Source: Eutrophocola sp965661105
GTDB lineage: Bacteria; Pseudomonadota; Gammaproteobacteria; Pseudomonadales; Pseudohongiellaceae
Direction: 5' to 3'
Assembly: GCA_965661105.1 (NCBI GenBank)
Contig: CBFICR010000130.1
Location: forward strand, 1 to 5,630
DNA length: 5,630 nt
Positions 1 through 5,401 of the stretch are shown here, in pieces (position 1 is the first letter of the stretch; each line of letters starts with the position of its first letter). The position numbers were made by a program, and so were the translations under genes. The notes under the pieces were generated by a model, which did not search any database, was not told the origin of the DNA, and worked only from the letters and a program-made list of their open reading frames with translations.

Positions 1-66
1 AAGGGGCATAACCACCTGGGGCGCATCATTATGAAAATTCGCGGCGAGCTACGAGAAGCCGTATAA
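1..66 (+). CDS. NADAR-family protein, C-terminal fragment (gene cut by window edge)
   Basis: Only the last 21 codons are present, in the frame starting at base 1 and ending at the TAA at 64-66. The peptide contains GHNHLGRIIMKIRGELRE. This fits the usual C-terminal signature of NADAR (YbiA-like) domains, where a G-x-N-x-LG-(K/R)-x-LM-x-(V/I)R-x-x-L(R) helix closes the domain. From knowledge of the family, NADAR proteins act on ADP-ribose-linked N-glycosidic substrates; some members remove ADP-ribose from guanosine in DNA and can serve as antidotes to DarT-type toxins, and YbiA-like members act in riboflavin-intermediate damage control. In a phage, a role in NAD/ADP-ribose metabolism or counter-defence is plausible but inferred. 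The catalytic part lies upstream of the window, so activity cannot be judged. The family call rests on one short motif. Confidence 0.6.
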   Translation, partial: KGHNHLGRIIMKIRGELREAV

Positions 67-75
67 CGCTTAGCT

Positions 76-99
76 AAGGGGTCGCGTTAGCGATCCCTT
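76..99 (+). terminator. stem-loop after the NADAR-like gene, possible weak terminator
   Basis: AAGGGGTCGC (76-85) pairs with GCGATCCCTT (90-99) over 10 bp with one G-T wobble, around a GTTA loop. It begins 9 bases after the TAA at 64-66, where an intrinsic terminator would sit. The T tract that follows is poor (TTTGAGCG), so termination may be weak, or the hairpin may act as an RNA-processing or 3'-end stabilising element. A TTG that would extend the next gene upstream falls at the foot of this hairpin, which argues against that start. Confidence 0.45.
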
Positions 100-140
100 T
101 GAGCGCCTTGTTAGTTTTCGACCAGCTACGGAGAAAAGAA

Positions 141-338
141 ATGGCGGAAGATAAAATGGTTTATTTGGAAGTCCCGCAACCACTTTACAACACAGACGCA
201 GAGCTTAACTTGATGGCGATGCTTGAGTACGTTATGCGGACAGGCGATGAGGTTTTGACCCATGCCGAGAAGAGGCGCGTGGTCGAGTGGTTTACTGACC
301 GGTACAACAATGAAGAGGTGGAGCACGATGAAAACTAA
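141..338 (+). CDS. small phage protein of unknown function (65 aa)
   Basis: The ATG at 141 is chosen because a GGAG ribosome binding site lies at 130-133 with a 7-base gap. An upstream in-frame TTG at 99 would give 79 aa but overlaps a stem-loop and has no good binding site. The protein is acidic, with a highly charged C-terminus (NNEEVEHDEN). Residues about 18-35 form a likely hydrophobic helix (AELNLMAMLEYVMRTG), followed by a second helix with the pattern LTHAEKRRVVEWFTDRY. That second pattern loosely recalls short helical phage proteins with an L-x-x-(E/A)-x-(K/R)-R-V-x-x-(Y/W)-x-x-(D/S)-R motif, but I do not recognise a named family. There is no signal peptide or membrane segment. Its place among small genes just ahead of the replication operon suggests an early or accessory function; this is inference. 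Confidence 0.75.
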   Translation: MAEDKMVYLEVPQPLYNTDAELNLMAMLEYVMRTGDEVLTHAEKRRVVEWFTDRYNNEEVEHDEN

Positions 339-351
339 CCGCTGCTGTAAT

Positions 352-382
352 GGGCCGAGTGAAACGAGGTCCAGCGCAGCGA
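352..382 (+). repeat. intergenic hairpin-plus-tail element, copy A
   Basis: The element is a hairpin followed by a conserved tail. Outer stem GGGCC (352-356) pairs with GGTCC (368-372), including one G-U. Inside are opposed GA/GA mismatches (357-358 and 366-367), a 2-bp GT/AC stem (359-360 with 364-365) and a GAA loop (361-363). The tail is AGCGCAGCGA (373-382). A second copy with the same outer stem and near-identical tail lies at 608-643. The element sits between the 65-aa gene and the ribosome binding site of the membrane-protein gene. It probably acts as RNA (processing, stability or translation control) or as a dispersed phage repeat; function unknown. Confidence 0.6.
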
Positions 383-410
383 TCATTGACAGCTTTGTTA
401 ACTGGCATTT

Positions 411-415
411 GGAGG
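411..415 (+). promoter_or_regulatory. strong ribosome binding site for the 55-aa membrane protein
   Basis: GGAGG at 411-415 lies 4 bases before the ATG at 420. The spacing is short but the match is strong. This site is the main evidence that the short reading frame starting at 420 is a real gene. Confidence 0.7.
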
Positions 416-419
416 CATT

Positions 420-587
420 ATGTTTGATAAAAAATACGCAAAACACTGGATAGCAATTTTGGGGGCCGCACTGCTTTTTGGAGGGCTATCAGTACAAGTG
501 GCAGAAAATCTACCGGAAGCAGCGATGATGCTGGGCGGATTCACATTATTTTGTATCTTCGTCAGCGTAATGCCTGGTGGAGATTAG
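420..587 (+). CDS. small two-helix membrane protein (55 aa)
   Basis: The frame ATG (420) to TAG (585-587) encodes 55 residues with a strong GGAGG site just upstream. The N-terminus is basic (MFDKKYAKHW). Two hydrophobic stretches follow: residues about 10-27 (WIAILGAALLFGGLSVQV) and about 35-51 (AMMLGGFTLFCIFVSVM), joined by a short acidic loop (AENLPEA). By the positive-inside rule the N-terminus should be cytoplasmic, giving a hairpin in the inner membrane with both ends inside. The size and two-helix layout would suit a small holin, a superinfection-exclusion protein or another host-membrane-modifying phage peptide, but no family is recognised. No endolysin or other lysis gene is visible next to it, which argues mildly against a standard lysis cassette. 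Existence as a gene is well supported; role is open. Confidence 0.72.
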   Translation: MFDKKYAKHWIAILGAALLFGGLSVQVAENLPEAAMMLGGFTLFCIFVSVMPGGD

Positions 588-607
588 CCAGTTAACCCAG
601 AACTATA

Positions 608-643
608 GGGCCAAGCGCGTAGCGCGCAGGTCCAACGCAACGA
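608..643 (+). repeat. intergenic hairpin-plus-tail element, copy B
   Basis: This copy has the same outer stem as the one at 352-382: GGGCC (608-612) with GGTCC (629-633). It encloses a longer perfect inner stem, GCGCG (615-619) with CGCGC (623-627), and a TAG loop. Unpaired AA (613-614) and A (628) separate the two stems. The tail AACGCAACGA (634-643) differs from copy A at two positions and runs almost directly into the GGAG binding site (647-650) of the next gene. Sequence between the outer arms differs from copy A, yet base pairing is kept, which points to a selected RNA structure. Confidence 0.6.
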
Positions 644-656
644 AGTGGAGTGAACT

Positions 657-890
657 ATGAGTGAATTGTTAACCTATGAAAATATTGATGCTGTATTGAG
701 TGGTTGTGAGGAAGAAATACGATCCATGATGAAAGAAGACGGTTTGAGGCCCATTGACTATAGAATGCTTGATACAAATGCCACGCTGTTAGAGCTTGGC
801 AAATATTTGCGCGCGCAAAACAGTAATTTAATAAGGTCCAATGCAGAGCTTGATAATCGCACACGCGGTCAGATTAGAGTGGGCGGTTAA
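657..890 (+). CDS. hypothetical phage protein (77 aa)
   Basis: The ATG at 657 follows GGAG (647-650) by 6 bases, with the hairpin element at 608-643 immediately upstream. The product is hydrophilic and probably mostly helical. It has an acidic first half (residues about 8-28, including CEEEIRSMMKEDG) and an amphipathic second half (about 43-70, TLLELGKYLRAQNSNLIRSN and on) that could form a short coiled coil or dimerisation helix, ending in a basic tail (RTRGQIRVGG). There is no signal peptide, membrane segment or metal-binding motif. I do not recognise a family. It ends 62 bases before the polymerase gene and may be expressed with it. Confidence 0.75.
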   Translation: MSELLTYENIDAVLSGCEEEIRSMMKEDGLRPIDYRMLDTNATLLELGKYLRAQNSNLIRSNAELDNRTRGQIRVGG

Positions 891-903
891 CACATATTAA
901 CAA

Positions 904-951
904 GCCAATTGGCAACTATAGCCGGATCAATCAATGTAGGTATTAATAACC
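904..951. promoter_or_regulatory. leader of the polymerase operon with two palindromes (possible operator)
   Basis: The 62-base gap before the polymerase gene holds a perfect 10-bp palindrome GCCAATTGGC (904-913). It also holds an imperfect one, GGTATTAATAACC (939-951), centred on ATTAAT and ending just before the ATG. No convincing -35/-10 pair was found. The only Shine-Dalgarno-like run is TAGG (937-940), about 12 bases from the ATG, which is weak. A repressor or autoregulatory site is possible, but no binding protein is known from the sequence. Confidence 0.25.
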
Positions 952-952
952 A

Positions 953-2914
953 ATGACCGACTTTCCTTACGACATTGAGTGTTACCCGAACGTGTTTACA
1001 CTGGCTGTAATGAACGCCAGTAACGGAAAAAAAACACTCTTTGAAATTAGTAACCGTAAAAACGACTTTGTGAAACTGAAGTCCTTTATTATGATCTTAA
1101 AGGATAAAGGTCACCGGATGGTTGGGTTTAATAATATCGGTTATGACTACATCGTGCTCCATGAGTTACTAACCCGTGGTTCCCCTGCAATGACATCGAA
1201 GATGTTGTGCACTATTGCTTACACTATATCCCAGAAGATATTCAATAGTTCCAAAGAAGCCAGGTTTAACCTGATGATCTGGGACAACCAACGAATAGTG
1301 GAACAGATTGATCTGTTTAAGATTCATCACTTTGACAATATTGCCCGTGCTACCTCGCTGAAAGTGTTAGAGTTTAATATGCAGGCCGATAGTATTCAGG
1401 ATTTACCCTTTAAGCCGGGAACCTTATTGTCGGATGAAGATATTGAAGTACTCTGTAAATACAACATGCACGACGTGGAACAGACCCACCAGTTCTACCT
1501 GAAGTCCCTGCATAAGATCCAGTTCAGGGAAGAGCTGACGAAGAAACATGACCGTAACTTCATGAACCATAATGATACGAAGGTTGGTAAAGATTTCTTC
1601 ATTATGCGACTGGAGGAAGAGATTGGCCCCTACGCCTGCTACTTCTATGAAAATGGTACCCGTAAGCCTAAGCAGACCAAACGGAGTGAGATTAACCTGG
1701 GCTCGGTGATCTTTGACTCCGTGGAATTTCAACGTAAGGAATTCAGGGCGATTGTTGACTGGCTGCACCAGCGTACTATCAGGCAGACAAAAAAGGTATT
1801 CAGTGAACTACCGGAGTCCGTGATGGGGGATGTTCTGCCCTACATGAACACGGCTAAAAAGAACGGTAAAATTAAAAACCTGAACGTGGTGGTTGACGGG
1901 TTTCAGTTTGATTTCGGCACCGGGGGTATCCACGGGTCGGTGAAAAACTGCTTCACGCAACGCACGGAAGACCGGGTTATTATCGATATTGATGTGAAAA
2001 GTTATTACCCGAACCTGGCTATCGCTAACCGCCTGTTCCCCGCTCACCTGGGGGAGCAGTTTGCCGATATTAACGAGGCGATGTATAACGAGCGGCAAAC
2101 CCACGCTAAAAAGTCATCCCCCAATGAGACACTTAAACTGGCGTTAAACGGTACCTACGGGGATACTAATAACATTTACTCCCCGTTCTACGATCCACAA
2201 TATACCATGACGATTACGATCAACGGTCAGCTCTTGTTATGTATGCTCGCTGAACAACTGATGAATATTTCAGGGTTGGTGTTAATCCAGATTAACACGG
2301 ATGGTTTAACGGTGAATATTAATAAAAATGACCAGAAGACGGTAGATCATGTCTGTAAGCAATGGGAAAAGGTTACCGGGTTAATTCTTGAATATGCCTA
2401 TTACTCCCGTATGTGGGTAAGGGACGTGAATAATTATCTGGCGGAACCTGTTGAAGGTGCATTAAAGAACAAGGGGGCTTATGAGTATGATTATGAGCCC
2501 ATGGATTTATGGAATAAAAACTTTTCCCAACGGGTCGTCGCCAAAGGTGCTGAAGCCGTGTTAACAACAGGTATCTCTCCTGAAGAGTTTGTCCATAACC
2601 ACGACAACCTATATGATTTCTTCCTGCGAGCAAAAGTACCACGGTCGAGTAAGCTGATTGCTCGGGATAGTCTGTTATGTAACAACAGTGTTCAACTGCA
2701 GAATACCACCCGGTATTACGTAAGTAAGGAAGGGGTTACCCTGACCAAAATTATGCCACCATTAGCGAAAGAGCCTGAAAAGTGGCGAAAAATTGCCATT
2801 AATAAAACAGAGTGTGTGACTGTTTGTAACGACACCAAACATATTGATCGTAATAACATTGATTACGACTACTATGTTAATCAGATAAAAGAGTTGACGG
2901 AGATTTACCTGTGA
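953..2914 (+). CDS. phage family B-type DNA polymerase with 3'-5' proofreading exonuclease
   Basis: This is a template-directed DNA polymerase, presumably the phage replicase. The N-terminal exonuclease shows Exo I (D7-I-E9), Exo II (GFNNIGYD, D65) and Exo III (Y170-x3-D174), so proofreading should be intact. The palm shows motif A (D347-VKS-YYP), motif B (K395-x3-N399-x2-Y402-G403) and motif C (N448-T-D450-G). A GGIHG segment (324-328) precedes motif A, and a K-x-KG stretch (505-508) follows motif C, like the KxY region of family B enzymes. Motif C has NTDG in place of the usual DTDS but keeps the second, metal-binding Asp. At 653 aa it is shorter than cellular family B enzymes. Family A is excluded by the motifs. 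The ATG at 953 is the only reasonable start: a stop lies two codons upstream and Exo I begins at residue 7, although the binding site is weak. The end overlaps the next gene's GTG start. Confidence 0.9.
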   Translation: MTDFPYDIECYPNVFTLAVMNASNGKKTLFEISNRKNDFVKLKSFIMILKDKGHRMVGFNNIGYDYIVLHELLTRGSPAMTSKMLCTIAYTISQKIFNSSKEARFNLMIWDNQRIVEQIDLFKIHHFDNIARATSLKVLEFNMQADSIQDLPFKPGTLLSDEDIEVLCKYNMHDVEQTHQFYLKSLHKIQFREELTKKHDRNFMNHNDTKVGKDFFIMRLEEEIGPYACYFYENGTRKPKQTKRSEINLGSVIFDSVEFQRKEFRAIVDWLHQRTIRQTKKVFSELPESVMGDVLPYMNTAKKNGKIKNLNVVVDGFQFDFGTGGIHGSVKNCFTQRTEDRVIIDIDVKSYYPNLAIANRLFPAHLGEQFADINEAMYNERQTHAKKSSPNETLKLALNGTYGDTNNIYSPFYDPQYTMTITINGQLLLCMLAEQLMNISGLVLIQINTDGLTVNINKNDQKTVDHVCKQWEKVTGLILEYAYYSRMWVRDVNNYLAEPVEGALKNKGAYEYDYEPMDLWNKNFSQRVVAKGAEAVLTTGISPEEFVHNHDNLYDFFLRAKVPRSSKLIARDSLLCNNSVQLQNTTRYYVSKEGVTLTKIMPPLAKEPEKWRKIAINKTECVTVCNDTKHIDRNNIDYDYYVNQIKELTEIYL

Positions 2915-3192
2915 CGTTACGTGAGTCTTACGTTGAGCGGGAACTGCGAAAATACGTGGTCAGTCTGGGGGGCAAGTTCATTAAAATACGCGGGGGTGGA
3001 TTACCCGACAGACTGATTGTATTACCTGACAGTATTATTGGATTTCTGGAAGTGAAGCGTCCAGGAGAACGACTTCGCAAGCTTCAATTCCACGAGTTGC
3101 AGGAACTCCGGGATTTAGGGCAACGTGCAGGATGGTGTGACAGTGTAGAAAGTGGGAAACAGTTTATTGACGAGTTGAGAGGTTTATCATGA
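2911..3192 (+). CDS. VRR-NUC domain nuclease (stand-alone, 93 aa)
   Basis: This is a PD-(D/E)xK nuclease of the VRR-NUC family, which in phages is commonly a free-standing domain found near SNF2-type helicases; some homologues cut branched DNA such as Holliday junctions. Visible motifs are the N-terminal E9 in an ExxL context, then GGGLPDR with catalytic D33. Next come FLEVKR with catalytic E47 and K49, and a KLQ motif (Q59). The whole protein is the domain, as is normal for phage versions. It starts at GTG 2911, sharing GTGA with the polymerase stop, with GGAG (2899-2902) 8 bases before. It ends in an ATGA overlap with the next gene. With the polymerase and SNF2-like ATPase it probably processes replication or recombination intermediates; the exact substrate is inferred. 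Confidence 0.9.
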   Translation: MTLRESYVERELRKYVVSLGGKFIKIRGGGLPDRLIVLPDSIIGFLEVKRPGERLRKLQFHELQELRDLGQRAGWCDSVESGKQFIDELRGLS

Positions 3193-3629
3193 TTATTACC
3201 CAACTGGTGACAATTTATTCACCCAACTTCACTGAAAGCGAGTTGTATATCAACGGGGGTGATCGTTTTTGTTACGTCCTTGAAGATAAGAAACAACCCT
3301 ATGGAATCAAGGTGCCCGGTGAAACCTGCTTCCCTGAATGTTGCTGTAGGGTCACTATCACCCATAGTAACCGGTGGAATAAACCCATGTTGTTGTTATA
3401 CAACCGTGATGATCTGTCACTGGAGAAGGACGGTGTGCGCTTTACCGGTGTGCGTCCTCACGGGGGTAATGATGTTGATGACACCGAGGGGTGTCCACTG
3501 TGTGCTTATCATTCCAATCATAACGGCACAGTGTGGCAGCGAGCCAGTGATGATCTGTTTAACCGAGTCAAGGTAGCACTGGATCGAGGTGAAGAGGTCT
3601 ATTGGGTTAAAACGTGTGTTAATTCGTAA
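3189..3629 (+). CDS. DUF5675 family protein (146 aa)
   Basis: The sequence shows the landmarks I associate with DUF5675: C28-YVLED, KVPGET (41-46), a serine after the next strand (S60), and H91-G-G-N94-x3-D98-T-E-G101-C102. Biochemical function is not established. The H-G ... T-x-G-C spacing resembles the catalytic signature of YkuD-type L,D-transpeptidases, so a cysteine-dependent or cell-wall-related activity is conceivable, but this is inference. The protein is cysteine-rich (8 Cys). A cluster, C47-F-P-E-C51-C52-C53, lies where relatives usually read like A-I-P-A-G-R-Y, which is odd. There is no signal peptide, so it should be cytoplasmic unless released at lysis. The start at 3189 has a good AGAGG site (3178-3182) and an ATGA overlap with the nuclease. 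Its stop overlaps the helicase start by one base. Confidence 0.8.
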   Translation: MIITQLVTIYSPNFTESELYINGGDRFCYVLEDKKQPYGIKVPGETCFPECCCRVTITHSNRWNKPMLLLYNRDDLSLEKDGVRFTGVRPHGGNDVDDTEGCPLCAYHSNHNGTVWQRASDDLFNRVKVALDRGEEVYWVKTCVNS

Positions 3630-5047
3630 TGCGCCCTAAATCCGAGATGCACGACTACCAGAACCGACTGGTCTCGATCTTTAAAGAACAACCGTATGCC
3701 GCTATGTGGGCCTTCATGGGTGCTGGGAAGAGCACGGTGGCACTGACTGCCGTGGATGAGTTGTACAAGGAGTGTCGGCTTGACAAGGTACTCGTTATCT
3801 CGACAGTACGAAACGTCGATGTGACCTGGCCAGAAGAACCTGGTGAATGGGAACACCTGAGTCATCTCACCGTCACCCCTCTGAGAGGCACCCCCAAGCA
3901 ACGATCACAAGCACTGTTTGACCCAAACCCTTTCCATGCGATCAACGTCGAGAATCTGAAGTGGCTGGTGTCACAGTTTAAAGTGAGTAAAAACAGGAAG
4001 ACCGGGGTGCTCAGCTCCAACTGGCCTTATGACACCGTGGTGCTCGATGAGTCCGGGCTGTTCAGGAAGCATGATACCAACCGTTTCAAATCCTTACGTA
4101 AAATGCGACCTTTTATCAACAGAATATACCAGCTTACGGGCACACCAGCACCAAAAGGGCTGGAGAACCTATGGTCTCAAGTGTTTCTGATGGACCAGGG
4201 TCAACGGTTAGGCAGGACGCTCACGTCGTACAGACAGCAGTATTTTTACCCTAACCCTAATGGTTACGGATACCTGCCGCGAGAAACGGCCCAGACAGAC
4301 GTTCTGGACAAGCTGAAGGACATCTGTTTTACGCTAAAAGAGGATGACTACCTGACACTGCCAGAGATGTTATTCCGTCCTATCAAATGTCACTTGTCAC
4401 CGGCTGCCATGGAGAAGTACCGGGAGCTGGAGAAAGAGCGCATTCTGGAAATCGGGGATGATATTATTAAGGCTGATCAGGCCGGCGTGCTATACGGGAA
4501 GCTGTTACAACTAGCCAATGGTGCCTATTATACGGATCTGGAAGGAAACTGGTCTACATTCCATGATGTGAAGCTGGATGTACTACAGCAAGTAGTGGAA
4601 GAGGCTGCAGGGAAACCCCTGCTTATTGCCTATAACTTCAAATCGGATGAAGCACGATTACGCCAGCGTTTCCCCACTATGGAGTTTATCAAAGACCATA
4701 AAGGTAAGGCGTCGTCCGTGTTACAACAGCGTTGGAATAACGATGATATTCCCCTACTTGCAGCACAACCGAAATCCGCAGGTCATGGGTTGAACATGCA
4801 GAAAGGTAATGCCCACGGGATTGTCTGGTTCGGGTTAAACCCGGACCTGGAGTTATACTTACAGTTGAATAAACGGATACATCGCCAGGGACAACGTTTT
4901 GTCACAGTTAATCATATTATTATGGCGGAAGGCACGATTGACGAAAAGGTAGTAGCGACGTTGAACAGTAAGAGTGTAACTCAGGATGATATAATGAATG
5001 CCTTCAGATTATACGTGAAAAAGACCTCTCGCCCACCACCACGGTAA
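3629..5047 (+). CDS. SNF2-family DNA-dependent ATPase/helicase (472 aa)
   Basis: This is a superfamily 2 ATPase that probably moves along or remodels DNA during phage replication or recombination. Motifs appear in order. The N-terminal MHDYQ resembles the LRxYQ Q-motif. Motif I is MGAGKST (30-36) and motif II is DESG (140-143). Motif III is LTGTPAP (169-175), and a motif IV-like strand is LLIAYNFKSDEA (331-342). Motif V is SAGHGLNMQ (383-391). Motif VI, Q412-LNKRIHRQGQ (412-422), is typical of SNF2 proteins. It lacks the long inserts of chromatin remodellers, as usual for phage forms. The first ATG (3629) lies in a TAATG overlap with the upstream stop and has no clear binding site, so reinitiation is likely. 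A second ATG at 3647 (M7), just before the Q-motif, is an alternative start. The 3' end contains the terminator of the opposite-strand operon. Confidence 0.9.
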   Translation: MRPKSEMHDYQNRLVSIFKEQPYAAMWAFMGAGKSTVALTAVDELYKECRLDKVLVISTVRNVDVTWPEEPGEWEHLSHLTVTPLRGTPKQRSQALFDPNPFHAINVENLKWLVSQFKVSKNRKTGVLSSNWPYDTVVLDESGLFRKHDTNRFKSLRKMRPFINRIYQLTGTPAPKGLENLWSQVFLMDQGQRLGRTLTSYRQQYFYPNPNGYGYLPRETAQTDVLDKLKDICFTLKEDDYLTLPEMLFRPIKCHLSPAAMEKYRELEKERILEIGDDIIKADQAGVLYGKLLQLANGAYYTDLEGNWSTFHDVKLDVLQQVVEEAAGKPLLIAYNFKSDEARLRQRFPTMEFIKDHKGKASSVLQQRWNNDDIPLLAAQPKSAGHGLNMQKGNAHGIVWFGLNPDLELYLQLNKRIHRQGQRFVTVNHIIMAEGTIDEKVVATLNSKSVTQDDIMNAFRLYVKKTSRPPPR

Positions 5048-5058
5048 AGACGAGAGGT
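5018..5058 (-). terminator. Rho-independent terminator of the minus-strand structural operon
   Basis: Read on the minus strand, ACCTCTCG (5058-5051) pairs perfectly with CGAGAGGT (5031-5024) over 8 bp around a 19-base loop, then runs into CTTTTT (5023-5018). It begins 22 bases after the TGA of the 106-aa structural gene. On the plus strand the hairpin is followed by AAAGACC, with no T run, so it should act in one direction only. It overlaps the last codons and stop of the helicase gene. The direct repeat GGTAAAGAC (5043-5051 and 5056-5064) overlaps its loop and right arm. Confidence 0.75.
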
Positions 5059-5080
5059 AAAGACCTGAGTAATGAGTGTA

Positions 5081-5401
5081 TCAGAGCTCACCATACATTA
5101 ACACTGGGTTTGTTACCGCTGTTGCACCATTTTGGAGTACCCGGATTCGCCTATATAACCCCACAAACCCGTATACCCGGTTAGCTGCTGTCACTAACAC
5201 GGGGTCAGTGGTGTTTGCCCCCAGGTCAGCCAGGGATAATGGTGCCGTAGAGAAGTTGGTCCCATCAAAACTGACAAACACATCCATTGCCCCGGCAGTA
5301 GACATTAACTGGAACGTGTTGGCCTTGCCATCATTGACATAGTCCAGTAGTAAATCATTATCGTCAGTACCATCTACACCAACAAATGCTTCATTTCTCA
5401 T
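5081..5401 (-). CDS. probable phage virion structural protein (106 aa)
   Basis: The ATG at 5401 follows a GAGG site by 8 bases on the minus strand and overlaps the upstream gene's stop in ATGA, indicating translational coupling. The protein is short and probably all-beta. It has alternating hydrophobic strands, such as MDVFVSFDGTNFS (39-51) and RIRVLQNGATAV (85-96), Gly/Asp/Asn-rich turns (VGVDGTDDND) and no cysteine, signal peptide or membrane segment. The DVFVS-DGTNF and VYGF-x-R-RIRV-x-NG patterns recall small beta-sandwich phage particle proteins, but no named family is certain. Its place directly after a tail-type protein and before the operon terminator suggests a tail, fibre-tip or decoration component. 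It could also be a fibre chaperone, though it lacks the helical character expected of one. Confidence 0.75.
   Translation of the reverse strand: MRNEAFVGVDGTDDNDLLLDYVNDGKANTFQLMSTAGAMDVFVSFDGTNFSTAPLSLADLGANTTDPVLVTAANRVYGFVGLYRRIRVLQNGATAVTNPVLMYGEL

Noticed and set aside
99..140. TTG start extending the 65-aa gene to 79 aa
   Set aside because: The TTG lies at the foot of the 76-99 stem-loop and lacks a good binding site, whereas the ATG at 141 has GGAG at proper spacing.
328..453. 41-codon frame starting at ATG 328, preceded by a purine-rich AGGTGGAG, overlapping the 65-aa gene and the membrane-protein gene
   Set aside because: It runs through the hairpin element at 352-382, whose sister copy is intergenic, and overlaps the better-supported membrane protein at its end. 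The product is unremarkable, so it is more likely a chance frame, although the binding-site-like sequence keeps it possible.
608..643. Hairpin copy B as an intrinsic terminator
   Set aside because: The stem is strong, but it is followed by AACGCAACGA instead of a T run, so termination is not supported.
588..656. Possible promoter in the gap before the 77-aa gene
   Set aside because: A CTATAG resembling a -10 box is present, but no -35 box at proper spacing was found, so no promoter is called.
1424..2685. Several minus-strand open frames of 64-114 codons inside the polymerase gene
   Set aside because: They lie opposite a strongly supported coding region with conserved motifs, and show no family features of their own; they are shadows of the polymerase.
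3599..3901. Minus-strand 100-codon frame across the start of the helicase gene
   Set aside because: It is opposite the Q-motif and Walker A region of the helicase and its product matches nothing recognisable.
5076..5342. Plus-strand 88-codon frame over the 106-aa structural gene
   Set aside because: It is antisense to a coupled gene with a good binding site, and would begin after the helicase stop without a convincing Shine-Dalgarno.
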